Shown in pieces: positions 1 to 10,875 of a stretch of 64,000 bases of DNA (the first letter of the stretch is position 1; every line of letters begins with the position of its first letter). The notes beneath the pieces were generated by a model, which ran no database searches, was not told the origin of the DNA, and worked only from the letters and a program-made list of their open reading frames with translations. This stretch comes from Petaurus breviceps papuanus. Its lineage: Eukaryota > Chordata > Mammalia > Diprotodontia > Petauridae. A program made the position numbers and the translations under genes. The stretch spans positions 33,107,093-33,171,092 of the forward strand of contig JAMXIF010000065.1 of the NCBI GenBank assembly GCA_028583685.1, written 5' to 3'.

Positions 1-960
1 ATCAGGCTAAGTTGCATGGAGAAGATGGTGCTTGAGTTGCTTCTTAAAAGAAAAGAGACGTAATAAAACAAGAAGGGAATGCATTAACTTTATGGGATGA
101 CCAACTTTGATAGACTTAGCTCTTTTCAGCAATACAGCGATCCAAGACAATTCCAAAAGACTCATGATGGAAAATGTTATCCAAATGCAGACAAAGAACT
201 ATGGAGTCTAAATGGAGATCAAAGCATACTATTTTCTCTCTTTTTTGTTTTTTTTTTCTTTCTCCTGGTTTTTCCCTTTTGTTCCAATTCTTCTTTCACA
301 GCATGACTAATGTGGAAATATGTTTAATATGATTGAACATCTAGAGCCTAGATAAGATTGCATGCTATCTTGGGAAGAAGGGAGGGAGGGAGAAAAAGAT
401 TGGAATTCAAAATCTTATAAAAGTCAATGCTGAAAACTAAAAATGAATAAATAAATTTTTTTTAAAAAGAAGGGAGTGCATTCCAAGCATGAGATATGGC
501 CAGTGCACATCCATGAAGAAAAAGCTGAAATATCACGTGAATTAAAAGAGAGAAGGCCAATTTGCCTGGATGCTGGAAACATAGGTTGGAGAGGCGCGTA
601 CAGCTCCAAAAGCTAACCAGAGGAGTTTATCTTTCATCCTAAAAGCAACAGAAGGCCATCAGAGTTTGAGCATGGGCATCACATGGTCATATCTGTTCTT
701 AAGGAAAATTATTTTGGCAGCAGTGTGTAGGATGAGCTAGAGGAGGAGGAGATGAGTCAGGGAGACCAATTAGGAAGCTATTGCAGTGATCTAAGTGAAG
801 GCCTGAGCTAAGGTGGTAGATGTGTGAGTAGAGCGAAGGGGACAAATGTAAGAAATGTGAAAGCAGAAAGTGAAGAAAACACTCACATCTGAGCCCATCG
901 ACAGGTTTCAAAGGTAGAAATAGCATCCAGTGCAGAAAACATTCACATCCATGTCTTCGT
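1..960 (-). repeat. L2 LINE 3' portion, antisense, interrupted
   Basis: Positions 1-85 and 483-960 read, on the minus strand, as the C-terminal RT and post-RT part of an L2 LINE. The same antisense pattern (AAGCTATTGCAGTGATC, GGAGTTTATC) recurs at 32.6-33.8 kb. The copy is old and split by the L1 at 86-467. Confidence 0.65.
86..467 (+). mobile_element. 5'-truncated marsupial L1 3' end
   Basis: The sequence follows the marsupial L1 3' end pattern (GCAATACAGCGATCCAAGAC, then a T/C tract, GGGAGGGAGGGAG and AATAAATAAA). It is flanked by AGAAGGGAATGCATT at 71-85 and AGAAGGGAGTGCATT at 468-482, a 15-bp target duplication with one mismatch. Confidence 0.85.
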
Positions 961-979
961 CTTTCCACAGAGAATAACC

Positions 980-1345
980 CCGAATCATAGAATCACATAA
1001 TTTAAAGAGTTGGAAGAAACCTCAATGGCCAGGTAGCCCAAGCAATACATAAAAGTAATTCCTGCTATAATACTAGCAAGTGACAGCTTTCATAGCAAAG
1101 AGAACGCTAGAATTGGAGCCAGGAAGACCTGAATGGGAAGACTTCTTCAGACACTCTAAAAAGCACATCCCTCAGCAAGTCCCTTTATCTCTCTGAGCCT
1201 CGTCTGTAAAATGAGGGAGTTGGACTCTGAAATTCTTCTAGTTCTAGATGTATGCTCTTAGGATAAGCTGATATCCAGTCTCTGCTTAAATATCTCCAAG
1301 AACTGAGAATCCAGTAGACCTCTTCCTAGAGACAGTGGGTCATCT
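980..1345. repeat. Old CR1/L3-like and SINE fragments
   Basis: A tRNA-SINE core in plus orientation at 1095-1255 (GTCTGTAAAATGAGGGAG) sits between weakly recognisable antisense CR1/L3 pieces (980-1050 and 1256-1345). Confidence 0.45.
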
Positions 1346-1354
1346 CCAGTCATC

Positions 1355-1475
1355 CTAATGAATATCTGGTCACTGGGTCCAGATGGCTCTGGAGGAGAAA
1401 GTGAGGCTGGTGACCTTGAACAGCCCTGCCTCACTCAAATCAAATTCAGCTGCAGGTCATGTCCTCATCTTCCTG
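1355..1475 (+). repeat. RTE-tailed SINE, 3' fragment
   Basis: CTGGGTCCAGATGGCTCTGG and GAGAAAGTGAGGCTGGTGAC match the tail body of marsupial RTE-derived SINEs, as does the longer copy at 1883-2419. Confidence 0.7.
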
Positions 1476-1579
1476 ATGTCAGGGTCTTAGACAGTCTCCA
1501 TGACTTATACAGGGCCTGGTATACAGTAGGCACTTCATAAGTGCTTGCCAACTTGACTTGATTTATACTGCCCTAGCAT

Positions 1580-2580
1580 GGGAGGAATCTGGACTTTGCT
1601 TTTTCCACATCACTACTCTCCAGGGTCTCTTTGTCTATACCACCTCACAGGCCTCAATTACTGCTAACGGCAACTTTGCTTTCTATAAGACACTCTCTCT
1701 CTCTGCTCCAGCATTTTTTCTGGCTGTCTCCCATTCTCATCCCCCATGTTCTTCCTTCCTAACTCTACCTCCTAACTTCCCTGGCTACCTCTGAGTCCCA
1801 ACTAAGATTCTATATTTCACAGGAAGCCGTTCCCAACCCCTCTTAATTTCAGTGCTTTTCTTATTTCCTATTTATCCTGTATGGGGTGTTGAGGAAGGAC
1901 TAGAACCCCCAGGATGAGGGTTTACAAAGCCCTTTTCATGGCTACTCATCAACCTTTGGTGTCCACCTGTTATCCAACTCTCACCTGTGGCTCCGAGAAG
2001 CTGTACCATGCACAGCAGCCACTCCCTGATAAATCCATATTGATAGACAGGCTAAACCAGGTTGAGGGTAATTGACAGGCTTCAAACCCATTAGTGAGTT
2101 AGGGGGAAACCTACCCCAAGCACAAGAAGACGTCCCCCAGTGGATTGGGTGGGTAAGAACAATCCGTTCCATTGGCCATGAAGGTTGGGGAGCGCTTAGA
2201 GTTTGGTCAGACATAGAAGACACCAAGGTCATCCACTGCATCTTGGGCCATTGCCGGTCATCCTGACTTTTGTGTTTCCACTGGACTTCGATGACTCAGG
2301 AAAAGAGAGTGAGGCTGACAACTTTTCCCCATCTGCCTCTCTTAAATCCATTTCACTGGCTAGTCAAGACACCACCCGTGACGTCAGTCCTCTTTGAAAA
2401 TGAAAGACAAGCAAGGACAATTTATCCTGTATATATAGTTTGTTTTCGATATACTTAATTGCGTGTTGTCTCCCCATTAGACTGTAAGTTCCTGGAGCGC
2501 TGGGATTGTCTTTCGCCTCTTTTTGTATCCCTAGCACTTAGCACAGAGAGGTGCTTAATCAATGATGATTGATTGGTTGT
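1580..2580 (+). repeat. L2 LINE 3' end, split by a SINE
   Basis: Segments 1580-1882 and 2433-2580 together form an L2 3' end (GGAAGCCGTTCCCAACCCCT, TTTATCCTGTAT, TAGACTGTAAGTTCCTGGAG, TAGCACTTAGCACAG). The RTE-tailed SINE at 1883-2419 interrupts it. Confidence 0.75.
1883..2419 (+). mobile_element. RTE-tailed SINE, full-length insertion
   Basis: A 537-bp unit begins GGGGTGTTGAGGAAGGAC and ends CCTCTTTGAAAATGAAAGAC plus a short tail. Its last 30 bases match the 3' end of the RTE LINE at 12990-13026. A perfect 13-bp duplication, ATTTATCCTGTAT, flanks it at 1870-1882 and 2420-2432. Confidence 0.88.
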
Positions 2581-3750
2581 AAGGCAACCTCTGGGGTCAT
2601 ACTCCTTTGCTGATGTCTATAGTTCTGCCACTGTCCAGCAGATGGTGCTCATCACCTTTCTTCGGAGAACAGCTACCAGTGTCCCAGCTGCTTGTGTTTA
2701 ATCTCAAAACACCTGCAAATCAGAATGCCTCCATTCTTTTGGAATCTCATGTTGTGCACTTATATCTCACAGTCTCTGCCCTTTGCACCAAAGACACATC
2801 AGAGCGCTTGCACTATTCAGACGAGTTTTGGGTTTTCCATGTCTCCAGTTTAGGGGGAATCCGACCCATTTCCCTCCCTCTACCTCAGTATCCAATGTGT
2901 TTACCCCTTACTCAAGTCAACACTTACCAATGAGTCCTGGGATTCAGTGATAAACGTCCTGTCCCCGTGTTCCTTGCCTTTCCATTCCTCGGCCTTTCTC
3001 TTAGAAGCTGGGCCAGGTTATTCCATTAAGCTGGGGCTGTTGCTAGCGAGACCTAAAAAGAGGGAGAAAGGCCCAAATTCCTGGCAGTGGTCCCGACTCA
3101 GACACAGTCTTTGTTAGGTAAAGAAAGCCCTTCCTAAATTGTAAAGCAGTAAACAAACAGGAATTATTTTCGTTAGTATCAGTGTCTTAAGATGTCAGAA
3201 AAAAAAAAAAGATCAGCTACGTATGTTACAAAATCAAAATTTTATACCTGAAAGGGACTTTGACCTAGAGTCGAACTATGATGCTTTGAACCAGGGTGCT
3301 AAAGTTCAGAAGATTATGGTAACACTTGTATTTCAGCAAAACATTTTTAAAAAGGTTTATGGTACCAATTTAGGAAAAATCATTAATTAAAATAGGAAGT
3401 TATTACTTGGTGTGCTTGTCCCCTCCCTTCCCCATCTCAACCAATAGCCTAGAGTCAATGCCGCCATTATCTTCTACCACAACTGCACCCCAGGTGAGTT
3501 GCTCCCCAGCCCAACCCAACATGGCCCTGCTGCCTCCCCAAACTATAGTTTCCTCAACAATGAGTTCATGATGATTCGAGTTCTTTTCCCTAAGTCGCTC
3601 TCCCTCAACAACTCCCACACAATTGAATTTGTCTTAAAAAGTTAATGTGAAGGCATTGTTCATACTGATTGTTCCCAGGTATTTTGTTTTGTTTTTCCCA
3701 GGCACCAGAACTGCCGGTTACAACTCTAGCCCTGTGAAATAAAATCACAG
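2581..3750. other. No recognisable gene or repeat
   Basis: Apparently unique intergenic sequence. The only motif noted is a CTCF-like site at 2635-2647. Confidence 0.5.
2635..2647 (+). promoter_or_regulatory. CTCF-like motif
   Basis: CCAGCAGATGGTG fits the CTCF core CCASYAGRKGGCR with one mismatch. It lies in unique sequence. A single motif match is weak evidence of occupancy. Confidence 0.3.
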
Positions 3751-3756
3751 GTAGAA

Positions 3757-3925
3757 AAAAGCACTGCACTTGAAGTCAGAAGGAAGACCTGAATTCGAGT
3801 CCCAGACCTGGATGACCCAAGACAAGTCATTCAACCTCTCTGAATCTCAGTTTCTTCCTCAATACAATAAGGGTAATGGGACTAGATAATCTCCATTTCC
3901 ATCTAGCTCCAAATTCTGTGAGTCC
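3757..3925 (+). repeat. tRNA-derived SINE (MAR1/CORE type)
   Basis: Contains GAAGACCTGAATTCGAGTCC (B-box region) and ends with the CORE-type tail ATCTAGCTCCAAATTCTGTG. Confidence 0.75.
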
Positions 3926-4329
3926 ACCCACCTCACTCTCATCACTTGGTTTAACCCTCTCAGTACAAACCCCCCAAGCTGTCTCTCTCTTCAGTGTCCT
4001 TCCAGGTCCACACGATGATGAATATTGAGAGCAGTGCCACACTAGGAAGACCTATAAACCTCCAACAGCAGCACGGGGAAGGGAAGAATAGAGCTCCTAA
4101 GGCAGAGATGCCCGTCAGGTCCCATCTCATATATTTCCTTGCTTATCTCTACCCTGCTTCCATCCACCACCACCACCACTTCTACCCCATTTCCCAGAGC
4201 AAGCAGATCCTTGAACCTGCACAAAAGAAAGGACCTGTGCGGGATCTCTCCCTCCTAGGCTGTAGCCACCACTTAAACCTTTTCATTCATCACCTCAAGG
4301 CTCAATGAAAACCCTAAAGGAAGGAATAA

Positions 4330-5100
4330 CAATAAATTTGGATAATGATTACTTGGGTTCAAGTCCTGGGGCTGCTACTTAACACAAGTGAGACTTGGGG
4401 CAAATTCCTTAGCTGCCATCCTCTCTGGTGCTTCCAGCTATAAATCTGTGATTTTGTGATCCTATAAACTATGAATCCCAACACAGGGAAGGCTGAATCC
4501 TTTAAAATAGAGAAGAGAGAGTGGTAGATCTAGAGTTTGGAGGTCTGAGTTCTACTCCTAGCTTGGTTCCTTACATAACAGGACAAATCCCATAATTCTT
4601 TGAAAACTGGACTTTCCACATCTGTTTAAATGGGGCTAAGAGCATAGAATTTAGTTTGACCCAGAGTCAAGAGACCTGAATTTGTACTCTACCTCTATGA
4701 CAAACTAGTTGTGTGACCAGGGAAAAGTCATTCTTCTTTTCTAAACCTCAATTTCCTCTTCTGTAAAATGAGGGTGTTATATAGAATTGTCTATAGCAGG
4801 GGTGGGGAACCTGTGACCTTGGGGCCACATGTGGCCCTCTAGGTCCTCAAGTAAGGTTTTTTGACTGAATCCAAACTTCACAGAATCTATTCTGTTCTTT
4901 TGGATTCAGTCAAAGTGCTGTACTTGAGGACCTAGAGGGACACATGTGACCTCGAGGCCACAGATTCCCCACCCCTGGTCTATACTCTTTGACTCAATGA
5001 ACTCATCATCAAACCTAAGCCCTAAGGAGATCAAAGGATTTGAATTCAAGCTTTTCTGAGGCCAAGTCTCCAACATTATCCACTATGCCACCAACACTTG
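4330..5100. repeat. Cluster of old SINE fragments
   Basis: Plus-strand SINE pieces at 4335-4460, 4505-4630 and 4636-5000 and a minus-strand piece at 5030-5100. The third is split by the hAT MITE at 4797-4977. Confidence 0.6.
4797..4977. mobile_element. hAT-type MITE, palindromic
   Basis: The 181-bp element starts CAGGGGTGGGGAACCTG and ends with its inverse, and its two halves are near-perfect inverted repeats. GTCTATAG (4789-4796) and GTCTATAC (4978-4985) are an 8-bp target duplication with one mismatch, the size hAT transposases make. Related copies are at 33102-33305 and 56259-56322. Confidence 0.87.
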
Positions 5101-5411
5101 AATTAAATATGATGATCATTCTCAGTCCTGGAGAATAGATGGAACACACTTCCCTCCTCTTAGTAAAGTGGTGGGTTACAAATTGGTCCGCATACTGTCA
5201 GATGCATTTACTGCACCAGTCATTTGACTTAACTCTGCTACAAACACAGGATTTAGTGAGCAAGAGTATACTGAGAAACATTTGTGGGATGCATTTTAAA
5301 AACCATCAATAACACTTTTTAAATGTAATAAAAAATGAAATGGGGGCATTGAACGAGATGGATTATATTGGTCTGTAATGCCCAGTGCCCTTCTGTAACA
5401 CCAGTGCTGAT

Positions 5412-5560
5412 AGTGTGGGTTTCGAACAATGAGAAGACTGGAGCTCAACTTCCAGACCTCTCACTTCCTAACTATGTGAACTTGGGCAAAGTACTTAACC
5501 TCCCTAAGCCTCAACTTCCCTTTTATAAAAATGAGCAAATTGGGAGACACCTTCATAGCT
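5412..5560 (+). repeat. tRNA-derived SINE fragment
   Basis: GAACTTGGGCAAAGTACTTA followed by a degenerate CTCAACTT tail, plus orientation. Confidence 0.6.
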
Positions 5561-5624
5561 GAGGTTAAGGGGAGAATTACTAACCAAATAAAGGATAGAG
5601 GTCATAAAAGATAAAAGAATTCAT

Positions 5625-6600
5625 TTTGATTACATGAAATTTTAAAGCTTTCGCACCTACAAAATCAATGTAACTAGAATGAGAAAGGAAGCAATCAAAA
5701 GAGAGGAGGGAAGAGAACCTTCTATTAAGTATCACTGATAAGAGTCTAATATAAAAGATATGTAGGGAAACAAGAAAAATATATGAGACCTAGACATTTT
5801 CCAATGTAGAAATGGTTAAAGTATGTAAATAGACAGTTCTTAAAAGACATGTAAATGTTAACAATCATAGGAAAGATTGTCCTAAATCACTAATAATGAG
5901 AGAAATGCAAATCAAAATCATTCTGAGGTTTTATCCCAAATCCAGCAAACTGGCAAGAGATGAAAACAACCAAGTGGAAAATCAGGCACGATGGTCCACT
6001 GTTAGCAGAGCTTCAAATTGGTCTGATTAGTCTGTAAACCAATTTAGGAATATGCTTGAAAAATTATTAAAATGTCTAACACACTTTGACCCAGAATCCC
6101 TTGACTACTTATGTACCCTAAGGAGGTAAAAGACAGAAAGACAGGTCCCACATTCACCAAAATACTTATAGCAGCTTTTTGTGGTAGTAGAGGACTGGAT
6201 AGATGTCCATTGATTGCGGAAGGACCAAACAAGTGGTGATACATCAACACAGTGCAGTGTTAATGTGCCATGAGAAATGATAAGCATGAAGTCAGAGAAA
6301 CCTGGGAGGACTTATATAAACTGATGGGGAATGAAGTAAGCAGAACTGGGAAAATTAAAATCACAATGGTTACAACGTTGTAAATGGAAGGAACAACAAT
6401 AATAAAAACAACATTTGTATTTATAATGACTAATCTTGTCCCCATAGAGGAGATAAGAAAAAGAATACCCTCTTCTTCATTGGAGAGATAGGAGACTGCC
6501 ATGTGGAACATTGCACATACTGTCAGACTCAGTTGATTCATTGGTTAGTTTTGCTGAATTGCTTTTTCTCATCTTTTTTTTTCTTATAAGAGATGGGTTT
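5625..6600 (+). repeat. Old L1 LINE, ORF2 C-terminal part and 3' region
   Basis: Recognisable pieces in L1 order: AAGCTTTCGCACCTACAAAA, GAGAGAAATGCAAATCAAAA, ACTTTGACCCAGAATCCC, ATGTCCATTGATTGCGGAAG and ACTTATATAAACTGATGGGG. Heavily mutated, no open frame left. Confidence 0.75.
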
Positions 6601-7585
6601 TGAGGGAAAGGATAAAATAAAAATTCAAATGAGAAACAGAGAGACAGAGACAGTAAGACAGAGAAAGAGAGAGATAAAGAAAGGGGGAAGAGAAATTGGA
6701 ATAAATGGCTTCTTAAAGCCCTTTCCAGCTTTAAACCTATTATATAGAGAGAGTATAACTTCCCAGAACTACTTCTAGGGACTCCTATATCAAGTTACTT
6801 AATGTCTCTCAATTTCTGCATTTGTGAAATGAAAGGGGTGGATTCAGTGATCTCTAAGTCTCCTCCCTAACATTCTTAGATTCTGAGTAGTGTTCTCACC
6901 CCACCCCCTCCAAGCCAAGCAAACCCAACCCAACCCAAACACCAGCACACCCTGAGACTCTAACATAGCGGGTTTCTTTTTAGAGATAGTCGCCATCCTT
7001 TGGGTTTTAACCTTGAGAGTGGGGATTGAAGGATTAAAATGGCACCTGTCACTGGATACCAAGCCCTCCCTGGCATCTCCTGTCATGCTCAGAGTTGGTT
7101 TCCATTACTATGAAATCTATACCATGGGTAAGAACAGCTCTTGCAGACACAGCCTTGGGCAGAAGAAAGGTCTCTGGACCTATAGTGAAATGAGAGGGGG
7201 TCCTGGCTGGGGACAGCTACTAGCTATGGTCTTATAAGCAAGGCATCTATCTCTGAACCTCAGTTTTGTCACATGTAAAATGGGTCTATTGTAGATTTTA
7301 CAAAACTCTATATAAATATAAGGTATTATTTATTCATTCACATGTTCATATTTTTAGTCATCCTTCACCAGGAAAATCTTCGACAGCCACCTGTTGTACA
7401 CTGTTAAGGGCAGGGTATGTCAGACAGTGGGAGGGAAGATAGCAAAGTAATTTCTTGGTAGAATTAAAGCCCTTATCATTTTGGTTTATCTCTCCCTGTT
7501 CAGAGCCCAATTAACTGTCTATCTTGGACAAGCAGATTTCATAGGTTTCTTTAAAATGATCTCTTAGCAAAGGTCCCAAAATGAC
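6600..7585. other. Mostly unique, with SINE tails
   Basis: A GA-rich low-complexity patch (6630-6690) and degenerate plus-strand SINE tails at 6785-6890 and 7200-7330. No gene seen. Confidence 0.5.
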
Positions 7586-7589
7586 ATTC

Positions 7590-7735
7590 CAGCTAAAGTG
7601 GGAACGGGTTTCAGGGAAAGACAGTAGGGAGTCAAAGGACCTGGGTTCAAATTCACCTCTGAGGTTTCCTAGCTGTGTGAGTATGGACAAGTTACTTAAT
7701 CTCATTTAGCCTTGGTTTCCTCCTCTGGCCCAGGT
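7590..7735 (+). repeat. tRNA-derived SINE
   Basis: GTCAAAGGACCTGGGTTCAA (B box) and AGCTGTGTGAGTATGGACAA in plus orientation. Confidence 0.7.
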
Positions 7736-8007
7736 TGGAAAAACAAGCTTCCATACCACTTAGTACTGGGATAGAGCCTGCAAATGGTCACAGCAATTCT
7801 AGCCTGGATGAGAGGAGACATAGTCTCAAAAATAAAGAAAATAAATAATTTAAAAATACATAAATCTTCCTGTGCATAAAACAGAGTTCACCAAAAATTT
7901 GAAAGTGAAAATAAAATTACCCCTTCTTTCATTCTTGGCTATATCTAGTCTAGTCTCAAAAGGAACCTGGCCTCAAATATTATTCTCTTCTTCCCTCTAA
8001 TGTACTA

Positions 8008-8262
8008 TAATAGGCAGCTAGGTGTTGGAGTGGATAGAGCATTGGGTCTAAAGTCAGCAAGAACTTGAGTTCACACCCTGAGCAGCTGTGTGACCCTGAG
8101 CAAGTCACTTGCCTTCTATTTGTCTATCTCAGCTTCCTTGTCAGTAAAATGGAGGTAATAATACCTCCTTCCCAAGGGGGTCATGAGAATGAAATGAGAT
8201 CGTATTTGTAGTGCTATGCAATCCTTACTGTGCTATATAAATGCTAATTATTGTTATTTGGG
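8008..8262 (+). repeat. MAR1/CORE-SINE, near full length
   Basis: Runs from GGCAGCTAGGTGTTGGAGTG through AGCTGTGTGACCCTGAGCAA to the CORE end GCTATATAAATGCTAATTAT. Confidence 0.85.
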
Positions 8263-8316
8263 GGGGGGGGTTCTGATAAACAAGCGGTTTGAACCCCCCC
8301 CCAGGGGGGGGGGGGG
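8263..8316. repeat. G and C homopolymer cluster
   Basis: A run of 10 G, then a run of 9 C, an A, and a run of 13 G within 54 bases. The C and second G runs could pair. It sits exactly at the 3' end of the SINE before it. Sequencing error is a live alternative. Confidence 0.6.
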
Positions 8317-8419
8317 CGAATCGTTCTGTACTAGGCCTGACCCAGGCCAGTCTCCTAGTTCTGGTTTCATATCCCAACAAAAAATGAGACCCTTCTGGAG
8401 CATTCAACAGCTAACTAGA

Positions 8420-9770
8420 GGAGATTTAGGTAACTTCAGCTGCAGAATATTCCACAAGGATCAGCATTAAGAGTGCCTTGAATTGACTCAGCTGAGCTAA
8501 GTGACCAACCAGCCAAGCTTGGCAAAGCCCCTGCAGTTCCTCCTGGCTGCTTTGTCCTCAGGCAATGAGGAGATAACATCTCAGGAGATAAGCCTCAACC
8601 CTTTGTCCCCAGAGCCCACCAGCTCTCCAGAAATCTCCCAATACTTTTTATGGAAAAACTCATCTCACCTGCTGAGGGGGTGGGCAGAGGGGGGAGCCAC
8701 AACTCACCACGTGCTCCTGGGGACACGGGGATCAGAAGGGCTCCTGTCACTCCCTTTCACCTTCTAGCAAAGCCACTTGTCTTTTTTCCTGTTAGCTTGG
8801 TATACAAGCTTATTTGTTCTTTCCTCTGTTACTTTAAATTTAGACTTTATTTGCCTGCCATCAAATGCTATTGGCTAACAGAAATGCTAAGCTGTGTGTT
8901 TATTTTATTTAATGATTACAAATAGAAGATAAAAGAGAGGAAATTCCCAGCATCTGGAAGAAGAAATAGCAAACTGGAGGTATGGGGACTAAACAAGCAA
9001 AAAAAACCCAGACGTCTATCTCAGATTTAAAAGTTACCAATAATCACAAACTGTGAATGAGCAAAACGTGGCCATTTTTTGTTTTTTTTTTTTCCCCCCT
9101 GGTGGCAGACATTGGGTCCCCAGAGGTATAACGGAGTCAGCTCTAGCCTGCAGTGAGAGTATTTGGACCCCAGAAATTGGCCGATATTACAACTAGGGGT
9201 CTGATGTATTGTTCTATTCACTTCTAGACTTAAGAAGGTGATGGAGAAAATATTAATGATCCACACTAACTTAAAGGTTTGTCTTACACACAGTTTTTTT
9301 CTTCATTAATTCAGCTGTTGAACATTTACCAGCACACCCTGGCAGTCAGTAACCTCCCCCACTCTGACATCACATCACAGTACTTTTTAACTTCTCTATT
9401 GCACTTAGTATGTGATCTTGTGCGTTGGGATTATATGCAATGATACATCATTCCCCTATTTTTCTGTCAGTTTCTTGAAGACTGGGGCCGTATCTGATCT
9501 AAACTTAACCCTCCTTGAATATTTAGCACAGTGGTAAGAATTCTTTAAGTGACTAATTAATGTTGGGGCTATTGTCATGAAGGGCATGTCACTTTGCAGG
9601 ATGTAGAGACATTTGAGTTCTATGTCAAAGCAAACAGAGAAGCAAGGGGGTAAGGGCAGTAGACCAAGCACAGAGGAGAGAGAGACAGAGACAGAGAGAG
9701 AGAGAGACAAAAAGAGAGAGAGAATGGACTGTAGCCTGAGGATAAGGGGGCATACTCGAGTGCAGGGTAC
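8420..9770. other. Unique-looking sequence with a GA microsatellite
   Basis: No gene or clear transposon seen. A GA-rich microsatellite lies at 9675-9725, just before the gap. Confidence 0.5.
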
Positions 9771-10170
9771 NNNNNNNNNNNNNNNNNNNNNNNNNNNNNN
9801 NNNNNNNNNNNNNNNNNNNNNNNNNNNNNNNNNNNNNNNNNNNNNNNNNNNNNNNNNNNNNNNNNNNNNNNNNNNNNNNNNNNNNNNNNNNNNNNNNNNN
9901 NNNNNNNNNNNNNNNNNNNNNNNNNNNNNNNNNNNNNNNNNNNNNNNNNNNNNNNNNNNNNNNNNNNNNNNNNNNNNNNNNNNNNNNNNNNNNNNNNNNN
10001 NNNNNNNNNNNNNNNNNNNNNNNNNNNNNNNNNNNNNNNNNNNNNNNNNNNNNNNNNNNNNNNNNNNNNNNNNNNNNNNNNNNNNNNNNNNNNNNNNNNN
10101 NNNNNNNNNNNNNNNNNNNNNNNNNNNNNNNNNNNNNNNNNNNNNNNNNNNNNNNNNNNNNNNNNNNNNN
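9771..10170. other. Assembly gap, 400 N
   Basis: An unbroken run of 400 N. A GA-rich microsatellite (9675-9725) lies just before it and an L2 fragment just after. The round length suggests a scaffolding placeholder whose true size is unknown. Confidence 0.99.
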
Positions 10171-10662
10171 CAGATCTACAACCCTACACCTAATCTCCTG
10201 AGCTCCAATTACCCATCATCAACTTTGGGTTAGAAATCGCTACCTGGATTTCCCATAGGCATTTCAAACTCAACATGTTTGAAACAAAACTCGATATGTT
10301 TCCCCTATATCCATCCCCTTCCTAACTTCTTCTGTTTCTGTCAAGGGTGCCAGTATCCCCCACTCATCCTCCACTCTTCATCCATATTTAATCAATTAAG
10401 AGCGGCATAAGAAAATGTTGATTTCCTCTTGTTAGTTCTATTTGGGGTTCAGGCCATTTCTCCTGGTTGGGAGGTTATTTGGATGGCTGAAACCTGTCCC
10501 ATGGGATGTTACATTCCTGGGATAAAAAGGAAAAAAGAATCACGGCTTCCCAAACTAATTTAATTTGCATGATTTGTGGAAGGATCTCAGCTGGCTTCAG
10601 CCCTGTGGCATGGAGATCTCCCTTGCCAACTATCCCATGGCAAACTCTGTACCTTGCAATTC

Positions 10663-10875
10663 TGTTGTTGTTCAGTGGTATCCAATTCTTCGTGACCCAT
10701 TGGGGGTTTTCTTGGCAAAGATACTGGAGAGGTTTGCCATTTCCTTCTCCAGCTCCTTTTACAGATGAGGGAATTGAGGCAAACGGGGTGAAATGATTTG
10801 CTCAGGGCCACAGATTTGAACTCAGGTCTTCCCAACTCCAAGTCTAACAGTCCATCCACTGTGCCACCTAACTGC
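10663..10875 (-). repeat. tRNA SINE with RTE/BovB-type tail
   Basis: Minus-strand copy: GTTGTTGTTCAGTGG and TTCTTCGTGACCCATTGGG are the complement of the RTE-type tail, followed by the SINE body to GTGCCACCTAACTGC. Confidence 0.8.

Noticed and set aside
4797-4977. Long hairpin as a microRNA gene
   Set aside because: The inverted repeat is explained by a hAT MITE with terminal repeats and an 8-bp duplication, with sister copies.
9613-10233. 206-codon open frame across the gap
   Set aside because: Most of it is N; the frame only appears open because N codons cannot be read as stops.
10663-10875. Horizontally acquired BovB as in ruminants
   Set aside because: Only a SINE tail of RTE type is present. 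Marsupials have their own RTE elements, so no transfer need be invoked from this window.
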